Source: an uncultured Bacteroidales bacterium | GTDB lineage: Bacteria > Bacteroidota > Bacteroidia > Bacteroidales > Bacteroidaceae | DNA length: 64,000 bases | Assembly: GCA_902786925.1 (NCBI GenBank) | Contig: CADAEK010000002.1 | Span: 62,001-126,000 of the forward strand | Direction of reading: 5' to 3' | In this document: in pieces, positions 51,522 through 60,853 of the stretch | Layout: each line of letters begins with the position of its first letter | Position numbering within the stretch: the stretch's first letter is position 1 | Position numbers and translations under genes: made by a program | The notes under the pieces: generated by a model | Database searches by the model: none | What the model was told of the DNA's origin: nothing | What the model saw: only the letters and a program-made list of their open reading frames with translations

Positions 51522-54500
51522 CCATTTCGAGCAAATCTTTTCCTGTGAGCTTGTAACTGGCGTCGGTTCCGGCCAGAATGTTCTCTGCCAGCTCGCGTTT
51601 TGTCTGATGTAAACGGATGATTTTCTCTTCGATAGTGTTTTTGCTCACCAAGTGATAAACTGTCACAGCCTGCTGCTGACCGATGCGGTATGCACGGTCG
51701 GTGGCTTGTTGCTCGATGGCTGGATTCCACCATGGGTCAAGGTGGAACACGTAGTTGGCTCCGGTCAGGTTCAAGCCAAGACCACCTGCCTTAAGGCTAA
51801 TGAGGAAAACGGAATTTTCTCCATTTTGGAAGGCTTCAACCATCTCCGTACGTTGCTTCATCGGCACACTTCCATCGATGTAGAAATACTGTATGCCCAG
51901 TCGGTCAAGTTCCTTTCTGATAATGTCAAAGAAACTGACGAACTGGCTGAATACCAATGCTCTGTTTCCACCTTCGATAACACCTTGCAGCAGTTCTACC
52001 AGTGAGGTGATTTTAGAACTTTCGCCTGTCCATTTAGGCTCTATGAGCTGTGCGCTGCAGGCTGCTTGACGGAGACGAGTTATCTCGGCCAGCACGTGCA
52101 TGTCCACTTCCATCCCGCCTTCTTGCAGCATCTTCTCTGCACGCATACGAATACTCTCATAGATAGCTTGTTCGTCACGGTTCAGCTCCACTGTATGATA
52201 GATCTCCGTCTTTTCAGGTAGTTCTTTCAGCACGGTCTGCTTGGTGCGACGCAGCATGAAGGGGTGCACGATGTGCTCCAGCTGCTCCTGCTTCTCTTGG
52301 TCTTGATAGCCTTCGATGGGGATGATGAACTTCTGTGAGAAATGCTCATAGTTGCCCAACAGTCCCGGGTTGACGAACTGGAAGAGATTCCACAGTTCGC
52401 CCAGATGATTTTGTACAGGCGTACCGGTCAGCATCACGCGGTTGTCGGCCTGTATTTTCATCGCCGCAGCACTGGTCTTGGCTCCACGATTCTTGATGAT
52501 GTGCGCTTCGTCCAGGCATGCGACATTCCAATGTTTTTTAGTGAGGATTTCCTGAATGCTAAGTAAAATTCCGTAAGTCGTGACGATGACATCTCCTGCC
52601 TTTGCGTCCATCACGACCTGGGTGCGGTTTGCGGCAAAATTGAGTATCTGCACGTTGAGGGTAGGGGCAAAACGCTCAATTTCGGTTTTCCAGTTGGGTG
52701 CTACCGAGGCTGGTGCCACCACCAGCGAAGGTCCTTCTTCTTTCTTCAGCAGCAAGAATGCAATGGTCTGCACCGTCTTGCCAAGGCCCATGTCGTCTGC
52801 CAGCAATGCGCCAGCTCCCCAGCTGTTGAGGCGCGCCATCCACAGGAAGCCGTCTCGCTGATATGGACGGAGGGTGGCGTTAAGCTCTTGGGGAACGGCT
52901 GGACTGTAGTTTGAGCCGTCAAGGATGCGCTTTCTGATGGCGAGCAACTGCTCGTCCATCTCCAACTTCAGTTCGCCGTGCATGATGTCGTCTCCCATGA
53001 GGGCTGCACTGAAGGGTGATATCTTGATTTTGCCGCGTTCGCGGTTGGCGATAGCGTCGAGGGCTTTCAGTTGGGTGCGCAGTTTCTCGCTTAAGGCCAG
53101 GAACTCGTTCTCGCCAATCTTGACAAACTTGCCTTTGCTCTTGCCCACTAGCTCCAGCAGCTCGCTGATGCTGATGCGAGTCTGCTCGTTGATGCAGACC
53201 TCTCCTTCGATGTCAAACCATTGTCCGCGTGGTTTCAGCACACCACTCCATGAGCTGGCGCCTTTCGTCAGCGAACGGATTTTGAAACCTTGTCCTTCCG
53301 GCCACTCGGCATAGAAGGTGTCAGGGTTTCCTTGAATCAGCTGCACCAGGTCGAGCATGAATTCGGGTGGGTACAGCTCGTGCTCGCTGAGGTTGTATCC
53401 TTCGCTGTGCCAGAATGCACGCACCAGCTCAAGGTTCTGTCGCTCTTGCTCCATGTTGCGCTTCACTCGCACGCGCCCCTCTTTGTTCTCGTCGATGATG
53501 ATGTCATCGCCTTCCGCCAGGCGGTAAGTCTTCCTTCCGCCGGTCAATGGTCGCACAAAGACTTCCACTTCCCAATTGCCACCTTGCTTGGGGCTCAGTT
53601 TGAAGCCCACACCCCATTGCCCATCGGTGATGGGTAGGGTAGAGCCTCCTTCGATAAGGGAAGAGTGCAGTTCTACCTTGCCGCCAATCTTGGCCAACAG
53701 GCTGCGCAGAGTGGGCTCTGCTTCCAGAGGCAGGCTGCCCAGTTGGAGCAGCTTGACATAGTAGCTGCGTATCTCGTTGGGTATGTTGATAATGCTGTAG
53801 TGCGTGGGCGAATCCTCGATAATTACGAGGTCGTCCTTAGCATTGCCTACAGGCACGTTTGATTTCACAAAGAATCGGTCCTCTTCGCGCTCCACGATGA
53901 GGTAGGGCTTGTCGCGGTCCACTTTCACGAGTTCGTATGGGATGGCACGTCCTACGTAAAGGCGGCTCTCGTCCACCATCTCCTCGATAACATCCTCCAG
54001 CATCAGTTCCCAATGCTCGCTGTGGTTTAGCCGTGCCAAAATGCGGCGGTCTGCATTGTTCATGCACTCCACCTCTCCTTTGCGGTATCGGGCATCGCTT
54101 AGGCGTTTGCCATTGCCCCATGTGCCGTTTTTGAGCCGTACCTGTTCGCGCACTTGGATAACGTTCGAGTCCGGCTTCTCGCGCAGATACATGAGTCGAG
54201 TTTCTGGTTCTTCCACAGGGTGGCTGCTTGTGCCGTCAGCCTCGCCAATGAGGTCTTCAAGCACCGACTCCCATTCTGCCTTGTGGTAGATGTTGGTCAA
54301 TGCGGGCTGATTTCCAAACCGATGACGCAGCGATTCGCGCTCGTCGTCGTACAGCGGCAAGTATTTGGACATCTCGTGTTGTAACAGCGCGAGATGGGGC
54401 ATGCAGCGGTTGACGTCCATATTGACGGTAGAGTAGCCTAAATAGTTGGCGATGAGGAAGGCAAGACAACGTTGCAGCGGTGGTGTAGCACCACTTTCGC

Positions 54501-55545
54501 TTGCATCGTAGAGCTGTTGCACTTGTTCGTGGTGAAGGGCCACGCTCACACGGCAGAAGTCTTCTGCAAGAATGCGTGCGGGGATGAGCGCTTCGCGGGT
54601 GCGTACCTCCATGTTCGCTCCGAAATCGCGGAGACGCTGCTTGCAGGCTTCAGCTAAAGCCTGATTCTCCTCCTGCGGATCGCTAGCAGCCACCATGTAG
54701 CTGACTACCAAATAGAAAGACAAAAGCGAGTTGTTGAAATATCCCTTTGGACCACCTTCTTTCAGTTGTGTCTTGAGGGCGGCATCAAACCATCTGGCGG
54801 CTTCGCTGCATTTGCCTTCACAGAGGCTGCGAAGGGCACCCAGCGTGAAACCGGCGGCAATATTGTTGTAGAGTCCTGCTGTAGGCATTTGGCCTATGGC
54901 CACGTACTCATAGAGTTCGATGCCGGCCAGCAGCTTGCAGCGCATGGCTTCAGTGATGGAGCGATACTCGCTAATCAATGTAAGGATGATAGAGGTGTCG
55001 GCCACGATGTCGTTGGCTATGAGATGGTCGCCGATATGCTCAAAGAAATGGACGAACGTGTCAGGCTGGAAATTGGCAAAAAGTGGTCGGAAATGCGGTT
55101 CTGTCGCCACGCTGTAAAACAGATAGGCTTGGTCTTTTCCAATCACATTGGCGCTGGGACAGCCCTGATAGCCGTTCTCCACCAGCTGCTTGACAGCATA
55201 GCGTACAAACATGTACCCCTGTCCGCCTGTTTGCTGCAAGCGCTGAAAAGCCAACTGCAGGTCCTTTCTGCATTCGTACAGATACCACAGCGCAGGCACA
55301 AAGTCGGCGTGGTTCACTCCGTAGCGGCGGGCATTGGCATACCAGTCTTTGCCTTCGTTGACAAAGATGCCTTGCTGGAGCAGCTCGTTGAGCGCAGCCT
55401 GTCCGTCGAAGGCAGGGAAGGCATATTGCCTCAGCAGATAGATGTGTTCGTCCATCCGCTTGCCGGAGCCAAGCCCCGTGTCCACGTAGAAACAGAGGAG
55501 CCGTTGTGCGTCTTCGCTCAGTCGTTCGTATTTGTCAAATGCCAT
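51511..55545 (-). CDS. SNF2/Rad54 family DEAD/DEAH-box helicase
   Basis: The ATG at 55545 (MAFDKYERLSEDAQ), after an AAAGGA sequence, gives 1,344 aa; an in-frame TTG upstream lies inside the promoter -7 box. The ATPase core is at about 880-1340: LLADDMGLGKTVQTIAF (Walker A), VVAPASVAPNWKTEIERF, CLDEAHIIKN (motif II), MLTGTPVQNHLGELWNLFQF, and then the helicase C half with SLKAGGLGLNLTGANYVF and DRAYRIGQQQAVTVYHL. The first 850 residues look helical with a beta-rich part (about 480-800) and no recognised domain. Such proteins remodel DNA-protein complexes; no partner genes are adjacent. Confidence 0.92.
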   Translation of the reverse strand: MAFDKYERLSEDAQRLLCFYVDTGLGSGKRMDEHIYLLRQYAFPAFDGQAALNELLQQGIFVNEGKDWYANARRYGVNHADFVPALWYLYECRKDLQLAFQRLQQTGGQGYMFVRYAVKQLVENGYQGCPSANVIGKDQAYLFYSVATEPHFRPLFANFQPDTFVHFFEHIGDHLIANDIVADTSIILTLISEYRSITEAMRCKLLAGIELYEYVAIGQMPTAGLYNNIAAGFTLGALRSLCEGKCSEAARWFDAALKTQLKEGGPKGYFNNSLLSFYLVVSYMVAASDPQEENQALAEACKQRLRDFGANMEVRTREALIPARILAEDFCRVSVALHHEQVQQLYDASESGATPPLQRCLAFLIANYLGYSTVNMDVNRCMPHLALLQHEMSKYLPLYDDERESLRHRFGNQPALTNIYHKAEWESVLEDLIGEADGTSSHPVEEPETRLMYLREKPDSNVIQVREQVRLKNGTWGNGKRLSDARYRKGEVECMNNADRRILARLNHSEHWELMLEDVIEEMVDESRLYVGRAIPYELVKVDRDKPYLIVEREEDRFFVKSNVPVGNAKDDLVIIEDSPTHYSIINIPNEIRSYYVKLLQLGSLPLEAEPTLRSLLAKIGGKVELHSSLIEGGSTLPITDGQWGVGFKLSPKQGGNWEVEVFVRPLTGGRKTYRLAEGDDIIIDENKEGRVRVKRNMEQERQNLELVRAFWHSEGYNLSEHELYPPEFMLDLVQLIQGNPDTFYAEWPEGQGFKIRSLTKGASSWSGVLKPRGQWFDIEGEVCINEQTRISISELLELVGKSKGKFVKIGENEFLALSEKLRTQLKALDAIANRERGKIKISPFSAALMGDDIMHGELKLEMDEQLLAIRKRILDGSNYSPAVPQELNATLRPYQRDGFLWMARLNSWGAGALLADDMGLGKTVQTIAFLLLKKEEGPSLVVAPASVAPNWKTEIERFAPTLNVQILNFAANRTQVVMDAKAGDVIVTTYGILLSIQEILTKKHWNVACLDEAHIIKNRGAKTSAAAMKIQADNRVMLTGTPVQNHLGELWNLFQFVNPGLLGNYEHFSQKFIIPIEGYQDQEKQEQLEHIVHPFMLRRTKQTVLKELPEKTEIYHTVELNRDEQAIYESIRMRAEKMLQEGGMEVDMHVLAEITRLRQAACSAQLIEPKWTGESSKITSLVELLQGVIEGGNRALVFSQFVSFFDIIRKELDRLGIQYFYIDGSVPMKQRTEMVEAFQNGENSVFLISLKAGGLGLNLTGANYVFHLDPWWNPAIEQQATDRAYRIGQQQAVTVYHLVSKNTIEEKIIRLHQTKRELAENILAGTDASYKLTGKDLLEMVAQ

Positions 55546-55575
55546 GAGTTGTCCTTTCTGTTGGAATAAAGCGTG

Positions 55576-55583
55576 CAAAGTTA
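55576..55583 (-). promoter_or_regulatory. -7 element of the SNF2 helicase gene
   Basis: TAACTTTG on the minus strand, 30 bp before the start codon at 55545. No clear -33 box. Confidence 0.5.
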
Positions 55584-55674
55584 CGACTTTTCCGTGAATA
55601 AATCAGCACCCAATATGTTAATTTCACTAACGGCTTGCTATTTATGCATGAATCGACTGAGGTGTCTTTTATGC

Positions 55675-55752
55675 GTGCCCTGCGCGAGATTAATCGCGCA
55701 GGGTGCACGATTAATTATGCGCAGGGTGCGTGAAAACAATCGCGCAGGGTGC
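55675..55752. repeat. 23-bp-spaced GCGCAGGGTGC repeats with an inverted copy
   Basis: GCGCAGGGTGC occurs at 55696, 55719 and 55742, an exact 23-bp period, with unrelated AT-rich spacers. An inverted copy GCCCTGCGCGA (55677-55687) can pair with the first through TCGCGCAGGG around GATTAA. It lies between the efp terminator and the SNF2 promoter. Confidence 0.8.
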
Positions 55753-55763
55753 GCCCTTAGGGA

Positions 55764-55795
55764 ACAAAAAAGGCAGCGCATGATGGTGCGCTGCC
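55764..55795 (-). terminator. Terminator of efp
   Basis: On the minus strand GGCAGCGCA pairs with TGCGCTGCC around CCATCA, followed by six T (55766-55771). Confidence 0.9.
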
Positions 55796-55818
55796 TGTAT
55801 GAAAAATGTCTGTAAGGC

Positions 55819-56388
55819 TTATTTGCGAGTTACATAAGAACCGTCGCGAGTGTCCACCTCAATCAGGTCGCCCTCATTGATGAAGAGAGGAACACGAATC
55901 TCAACGCCGGTCTCCAGAGTTGCTGGCTTAGTAGCGTTAGTGGCAGTGTTGCCTGCAAAGCCTGGCTCAGTGTAAGTAACCTGAAGCACAACCTTTACAG
56001 GAGCTTCAGCTGTGAGGATGGTGCCAGTAGATTCGTCGATAGAAGCCATCACCATGGTCTCTCCTTCCTTCAGGAAGTCACCGCCAGTGATGAGGTCTTT
56101 TGCGATGTTCACCTGCTCGAAAGTCTCAATGTTCATGAACACGAGCTCCTCGCCCTCCTTGTAGAGGTACTGGAACTGCTGGTGAGAAACCTGCACGTCG
56201 TCGAGTTTGGCAGACACAATCCATGTGCGCTCCAATACGCGACCGTCCTCCACGTTGCGGAGCTTTGTGCGCATCACTGTATTTCCCTTGCCAGGCTTGA
56301 CGTGCAAGAAGTCGATCACTACATAGATCTTGTTGTCGTCAAGACGAAGGCATACACCTTTCTTAATGTCACCTGCTAAAATAGCCAT
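55819..56388 (-). CDS. efp: Elongation factor P
   Basis: The 189-aa protein has three beta-barrel domains. The N-terminal KOW-like domain carries HVKPGKGNTVMRTKLRN, with the loop Lys (about residue 34) that is post-translationally modified in many bacteria. The C-terminal signature region includes TGVEIRVPLFINEGDLIEVD and ends with TRDGSYVTRK. It rescues ribosomes stalled at polyproline. It is divergent from rpmH, from which it is separated by a 293-bp gap that holds both promoters. Confidence 0.95.
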   Translation of the reverse strand: MAILAGDIKKGVCLRLDDNKIYVVIDFLHVKPGKGNTVMRTKLRNVEDGRVLERTWIVSAKLDDVQVSHQQFQYLYKEGEELVFMNIETFEQVNIAKDLITGGDFLKEGETMVMASIDESTGTILTAEAPVKVVLQVTYTEPGFAGNTATNATKPATLETGVEIRVPLFINEGDLIEVDTRDGSYVTRK

Positions 56389-56441
56389 AAGAGTTTTGTT
56401 TTTGTATTAATATTTTTTTCTTAACTCGTTGAAATCGGGTG

Positions 56442-56473
56442 CAAAGGTACAATTATGTACGAGAAAAACCAAA
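56442..56473 (-). promoter_or_regulatory. Promoter of efp
   Basis: On the minus strand TTTG (complement of 56470-56473), 20 bp, then TACCTTTG (56442-56449), 54 bp upstream of the start. Confidence 0.8.
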
Positions 56474-56572
56474 AGTTTTTGAAGATTTTCAAACTGAGAG
56501 TGTCAATGTGGGGTCAAAATCGCGTAAAATCATGTAAATGACAAAAAAAGTTTATGTTTTTTGGATTTTTCT

Positions 56573-56603
56573 TTTGCTGATTGACTGGGAATCGCTAATT
56601 TTG
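56573..56603 (+). promoter_or_regulatory. Promoter of rpmH
   Basis: TTTG at 56573-56576, a 19-bp spacer, then TAATTTTG at 56596-56603. The leader to the ATG is about 70 nt. Confidence 0.75.
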
Positions 56604-56681
56604 CACTCGCTTTTCGCGGATGTTGCGGCATTGACTGCGAGAATAGGCATTGAAAACTTAACAAAATAATATAATAGAACA

Positions 56682-56837
56682 ATGAAAAGAACATTCCAGC
56701 CTCACAACAGAAAGAGGGTTAACAAGCATGGCTTCCGTCTGCGCATGCAGACCGCTAACGGCCGCCGCGTACTTTCTGCTCGTCGCAGAAAGGGTCGCAA
56801 GTCTCTTACAGTATCTAGCGAACACCACGGCAAATAA
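56682..56837 (+). CDS. rpmH: Ribosomal protein L34
   Basis: A 156-bp frame gives 51 aa starting [20 protein letters not shown], then [20 protein letters not shown]. This is the invariant L34 sequence (44-52 aa in bacteria). The last residues SSEHHGK are a short extension. L34 is a component of the 50S subunit. In many bacteria rpmH sits beside rnpA; here the neighbours are efp (divergent) and a PASTA protein. Confidence 0.97.
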   Translation: MKRTFQPHNRKRVNKHGFRLRMQTANGRRVLSARRRKGRKSLTVSSEHHGK

Positions 56838-56856
56838 GCTATTCGGTAAAGGAAAC

Positions 56857-56887
56857 AAAAGGCAGAAGTTCTACTTCTGCCTTTTTT
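56857..56887 (+). terminator. Terminator of rpmH
   Basis: AAAAGGCAGAAGT (56857-56869) pairs with ACTTCTGCCTTTT (56873-56885) around TCT, followed by TT. Confidence 0.9.
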
Positions 56888-56943
56888 CGTGCCCCTACGT
56901 GACTTTTTCCACGCTCTGCTTTTCACGTTTCGTGTAAAATAGT

Positions 56944-56951
56944 TACCTTTG
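56944..56951 (+). promoter_or_regulatory. -7 element of the PASTA-rluD-ddl operon
   Basis: TACCTTTG, 29 bp upstream of the start at 56981. The -33 region is weak (TTTC). Confidence 0.55.
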
Positions 56952-56980
56952 CACACATATTTAATTATTATACGTGCGCA

Positions 56981-57622
56981 ATGGCATTCAATCAATTTTT
57001 TAAGGGAAAAAGTGGACGGCGGTTCTGGCTTAACATCTGTTTGATGTTGGCCCTGATTGTGGCAATCCCCACCGTTACGATTTATTTGTTGGACCAATTC
57101 ACGCACCACGGCGAGAAGATTGAAGTGCCGAGTGTGGTGGGCAAATCTTTGTATGACGCAGAGCAGCTGCTGAAAGACCGGGACCTGCTGGCGCTGGTGA
57201 ACGACTCGGTATATGACAAGTATGCTGAGCCCGGCGCGGTGCTGGCGCAGTCGCCACAGGCAGGTTATGAGGTGAAGGGCGGCCGTGTGATTTATCTTAC
57301 AGTGAACTATAAGAGCGAGCCTATGGTGGCGCTGCCAGACGTGGAGAGTCACGGCTCATTACGTGAAGCAGAGGCTTTGCTGCAGTCGCAAGGCTTCAAG
57401 CTGACCCCTCACAAACTGGTGCCGGGCAGTCCGAAAGACTTGGTGCTGGGCGTCAAGCAGGGCGGACGTGACGTGCATGCCGGCGAGGTGATATCGCGCA
57501 CCCGACCATTGACCTTGGTGGTTGGCGGTGGCGAGGTGGACTCGTTGTCAGTGGAACGTGAAGAGATGGAGACCGATGCATTGGAGCAAGAAGGCGGTGA
57601 GGATTTTGACATAGAACTGTAA
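56981..57622 (+). CDS. PASTA-domain membrane protein
   Basis: The 213-aa protein has a short cytoplasmic head, one membrane segment (about 16-38) and two PASTA domains at about 46-110 and 115-183 (EVPSVVGKSLYDAEQLLKDR, ALPDVESHGSLREAEALLQS). It ends in an acidic tail. PASTA domains bind peptidoglycan or muropeptides; no kinase or penicillin-binding domain is present. It starts a same-strand run with rluD and ddl, the latter a cell-wall enzyme. Confidence 0.88.
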   Translation: MAFNQFFKGKSGRRFWLNICLMLALIVAIPTVTIYLLDQFTHHGEKIEVPSVVGKSLYDAEQLLKDRDLLALVNDSVYDKYAEPGAVLAQSPQAGYEVKGGRVIYLTVNYKSEPMVALPDVESHGSLREAEALLQSQGFKLTPHKLVPGSPKDLVLGVKQGGRDVHAGEVISRTRPLTLVVGGGEVDSLSVEREEMETDALEQEGGEDFDIEL

Positions 57623-57624
57623 GG

Positions 57625-58683
57625 ATGAGTGTAGAAGAACTGGACGTGGTGATGGACAATGATGAGTTGGAGGACGATGAAACCTCGCAACTGTATGAGC
57701 ATCACCGTATCATAGCAGACAAAGGACAGAAACTGCTTCGTGTGGACAAATTCCTGCTCACGCAGTTGTCGGGTACGAGCCGCAACCGTGTGCAGAAGGC
57801 TGCAGATGCTGGCTTCATCATGGCAAACGGAAAGCCGGTGAAGCGCTCCTATAAAGTGAAGCCTGAAGACGTGATTCAGGTGATGCTTGACCGTCCGCAC
57901 TATGAGAATAAGATTACGCCTGAAGATATTCCGCTCGACATCGTGTATGAGGATGACGACCTGATGGTCATCAACAAGCCTGCGGGCATGGTGGTGCACC
58001 CTGGATTCGGCAACTGGAACGGCACCATGCTGAACGCTATTGCATGGCACTTGAAGGATATGCCACAATATGACATCAACGACCCGGAAATAGGGTTGGT
58101 GCATCGTATTGACAAGGACACGAGTGGACTGTTGGTGGTGGCGAAGACTGCCTCTGCCAAGACTAGCTTGGGACTGCAGTTCTTCAACAAGACCACGAAA
58201 CGTGAGTATAACGCATTGGTGTGGGGCAATTTTACAGAAGATACCGGCACCATTGTTGGCAACATCGGGCGTGACCCCAAGGACCGGATGCGGATGGCGG
58301 TGTTCCCTCCCGATTCAGAAACGGGAAAGCATGCCGTGACGCACTATGAGGTGCTGGAGCGATTTGGCTACACGACTTTGGTGAAGTGTGTTCTGGAGAC
58401 GGGCCGAACCCATCAGATACGTGCCCACATGAAGCACATCGGGCACCCTCTGTTCAGCGACGAGCGCTATGGCGGCGACCAGGTGCTGAAAGGCTCCAAT
58501 ACGGCGAAGTACCGTCAATTCATAGATAACTGCTTCAAACTATGCCCACGCCAGGTGCTGCATGCCAAGACTCTTGGCTTTGTGCATCCAAAGACAGGAC
58601 AGGAAATGCTGTTTGGCTCCGAACTGCCGGAGGATATCGTAGCGCTTCTGGAGAAGTGGAGAGGATGGAGCAGAAGTAACTGA
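57625..58683 (+). CDS. RluD-type 23S rRNA pseudouridine synthase
   Basis: The 352-aa protein starts two bp after the PASTA stop. An S4 RNA-binding domain lies at about 38-98 (RVDKFLLTQLSGTSRNRVQK). The PseudoU_synth_2 domain follows, with GLVHRIDKDTSGLLVVAKT carrying the catalytic Asp, and later ETGRTHQIRAHMKHIGHPL. It isomerises uridines in 23S rRNA. The N-terminus has an acidic stretch of about 25 residues not needed for catalysis. Confidence 0.93.
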   Translation: MSVEELDVVMDNDELEDDETSQLYEHHRIIADKGQKLLRVDKFLLTQLSGTSRNRVQKAADAGFIMANGKPVKRSYKVKPEDVIQVMLDRPHYENKITPEDIPLDIVYEDDDLMVINKPAGMVVHPGFGNWNGTMLNAIAWHLKDMPQYDINDPEIGLVHRIDKDTSGLLVVAKTASAKTSLGLQFFNKTTKREYNALVWGNFTEDTGTIVGNIGRDPKDRMRMAVFPPDSETGKHAVTHYEVLERFGYTTLVKCVLETGRTHQIRAHMKHIGHPLFSDERYGGDQVLKGSNTAKYRQFIDNCFKLCPRQVLHAKTLGFVHPKTGQEMLFGSELPEDIVALLEKWRGWSRSN

Positions 58684-58733
58684 ACACAAGAATAAATTGT
58701 ATAGAAAAAACAGATAGATAAAAGCAAAAAGAT

Positions 58734-59732
58734 ATGAAGAAAGTAATTGCCATTGTGGCAGGAGGAGACAGCTCCGAGCATGATGTGTCGCTGCGTAGTG
58801 CGGCAGGTATTGATTCGTGGATTGACAAGGAACTATATGATGTGTATATCGTGGAGGTGAGCCGTCAAAGCTGGTTTGCTCATTTGCCCAATGGACAGAA
58901 GTCACCGGTGTATCGCCATAACTTCTCGTTCAAGGACGAGTGGGGCAGAGATATCCAGCCTGACTATGCGTATATCACCATTCATGGCACTCCTGGTGAG
59001 GATGGTACCTTGCAGGGCTATTTCGATTTGCTCGGCATCCCTTATTCAACAAGCGGTGTGCTGGTGGAATCGCTGACCTTCAACAAGTTTACCCTGAACC
59101 AGTTCTTGAAAGGTTTTGGCGTAAAGGTGGCAGAGGATGTGCTGGTGCGTCAAGGACAGCCTGTGGACGCGCAGCAGATTGTGGATTGCGTAGGTTTGCC
59201 TTGCTTTATCAAGCCTAATGGTGGTGGTTCTAGCTTCGGCGTGACCCATTGCAAGACCTTGGACGGTGTGATTCCAGCCATCGAGAAAGCGATGCAGGAA
59301 TGGCCAGAGGTGCTGATTGAGAATGAACTGAAGGGTGTGGAAATCAGTAATGGCGTGTATAAGACAAAGGCTACAGGTATGCATGTGCTGCCCATCACAG
59401 AGGTGGTGCCTAAGACTGAATTCTTCGACTACGATGCCAAGTATAATGGATTGGTAGAGGAAATCACTCCTGCCCGCCTTTCAGAGGACACGACGAAGCG
59501 TGTGCAGGCCCTCTCGGCTGCCATCTATGACATTTTGGGTGCATCAGGTCTTATCCGAATCGACTATATCATCTCGAAGAACGAGGAAGGACAGGATGTC
59601 ATCAATATGCTGGAAATCAATACAACACCGGGCATGACTCCTACGAGCTTCATCCCACAGCAGGTGCGTGCTGAAGGCAGTGAAATGAAAGATATGTTGA
59701 ATGCTATCATCGCAGACAAACTATGCAACTAA
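58734..59732 (+). CDS. ddl: D-alanine-D-alanine ligase
   Basis: The 332-aa enzyme has the ATP-grasp fold. KKVIAIVAGGDSSEHDVSLR at the N-terminus, FIKPNGGGSSFGVTHCKTL near 158 and MLEINTTPGMTPTSFIPQQ near 300 are family signatures. It joins two D-alanines for peptidoglycan. Its end overlaps the next gene by ten bases. Confidence 0.95.
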   Translation: MKKVIAIVAGGDSSEHDVSLRSAAGIDSWIDKELYDVYIVEVSRQSWFAHLPNGQKSPVYRHNFSFKDEWGRDIQPDYAYITIHGTPGEDGTLQGYFDLLGIPYSTSGVLVESLTFNKFTLNQFLKGFGVKVAEDVLVRQGQPVDAQQIVDCVGLPCFIKPNGGGSSFGVTHCKTLDGVIPAIEKAMQEWPEVLIENELKGVEISNGVYKTKATGMHVLPITEVVPKTEFFDYDAKYNGLVEEITPARLSEDTTKRVQALSAAIYDILGASGLIRIDYIISKNEEGQDVINMLEINTTPGMTPTSFIPQQVRAEGSEMKDMLNAIIADKLCN

Positions 59733-60853
59733 GTGATTTCGACGATATTCGCCCATGTGCGGAAGGCGAGATGAAAGCGGCATTTGACAGTATGCTGGCT
59801 GATCGTCAGTTTGACCGCATCTTGCAAGGCCTGCTTCCGCTGCCTAAAGGTATGCGCAACTGGCTCTTGCGGAAACTGTTCATTGGTATCAAGACTCCAC
59901 TCGACTTTCAGAAGCGTTACATGAAGCCGCTGGTGTATTATGTGTTCCATAAGGCTACCACTGGACATTCTGCATATTTCCCTCAGTCGCTTGATAGGAC
60001 AAAGAACTACACGTTCATGTCCAATCACCGAGACATTGTGCTGGACTCGGCTTTCCTTGATGTACTGCTGCTGAAGAATGGCTTCTCCACCACGGTGGAG
60101 ATTGCCATTGGCGATAACTTGCTTATCTATCCTTGGATTAAGACGCTGGTGAGGATGAACAAGTCGTTCACCGTGAACCGTGGCTTGACTCCTAAAGAGA
60201 TGCTTAAATCGTCCATCCACATGAGTCAGTACATGCATTTTGCCATCAATGAGAAGCATGAGAACATCTGGATAGCCCAGCGTGAAGGTCGTGCCAAGGA
60301 TTCGGACGACCGTACGCAGGAGTCGGTGTTGAAGATGCTCAACATGGGTGGACCAACCTCAGGCAAGACAACTGCAGACATCATCGCGAACTTGCGCCAC
60401 ATGAATATCGTGCCGTTGGCTATCTCATATGAGTATGATCCTTGTGACTACTTGAAGGCGAAAGAGTTTCAGTGCAAGCGCGACATCCCAGGATGGAAGA
60501 AGGCGAAGCAGGATGACCTTGACAATATGAAGACAGGTATCTGGGGCAAGAAGGGACATGTGCACTATCAGGCTGCTGATTGCATTAACGACTGGCTTGA
60601 CACGCTTGACGCCAACGCCATTGAGAAAGCGGACATCTTCCGCATCGTGGCTGAGCATATTGACCACGAGATACATAAGAACTACCGAATCTACGACATT
60701 AATCGTGATGCTTTGGCTGGTAAGACAAATGCCTACATCGAGTCGCGCATCAAGATGGTGGACGTGGAGAATCCCGATGTGCCTTTCTTGCGAGAAAAGA
60801 TTTCGGCGATGTATGCCAACCCGCTCCGCAATTATGAAGCTGCTGTTCAATAG
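59723..60853 (+). CDS. PlsC-like acyltransferase
   Basis: The 376-aa protein has the acyltransferase motif MSNHRDIVLDSAFLDVLLL (HxxxxD type, here HRDIVLD) near 97, a second block FTVNRGLTPKEMLKSS near 151 and WIAQREGRAKDSDDRTQ near 185 (the usual FPEGTRS block is altered). There is no obvious membrane segment. It could transfer acyl chains to glycerophosphate or to an envelope lipid. It overlaps ddl by ten bases and the lipoprotein gene by 20 bases, so translational coupling is likely. Confidence 0.75.
   Translation: MQLSDFDDIRPCAEGEMKAAFDSMLADRQFDRILQGLLPLPKGMRNWLLRKLFIGIKTPLDFQKRYMKPLVYYVFHKATTGHSAYFPQSLDRTKNYTFMSNHRDIVLDSAFLDVLLLKNGFSTTVEIAIGDNLLIYPWIKTLVRMNKSFTVNRGLTPKEMLKSSIHMSQYMHFAINEKHENIWIAQREGRAKDSDDRTQESVLKMLNMGGPTSGKTTADIIANLRHMNIVPLAISYEYDPCDYLKAKEFQCKRDIPGWKKAKQDDLDNMKTGIWGKKGHVHYQAADCINDWLDTLDANAIEKADIFRIVAEHIDHEIHKNYRIYDINRDALAGKTNAYIESRIKMVDVENPDVPFLREKISAMYANPLRNYEAAVQ

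Noticed and set aside
60558-60833. Longer N-terminus for the NigD-like lipoprotein
   Set aside because: The extra 92 codons lie inside the acyltransferase gene in another frame, and the true protein begins with its own signal peptide and lipobox.
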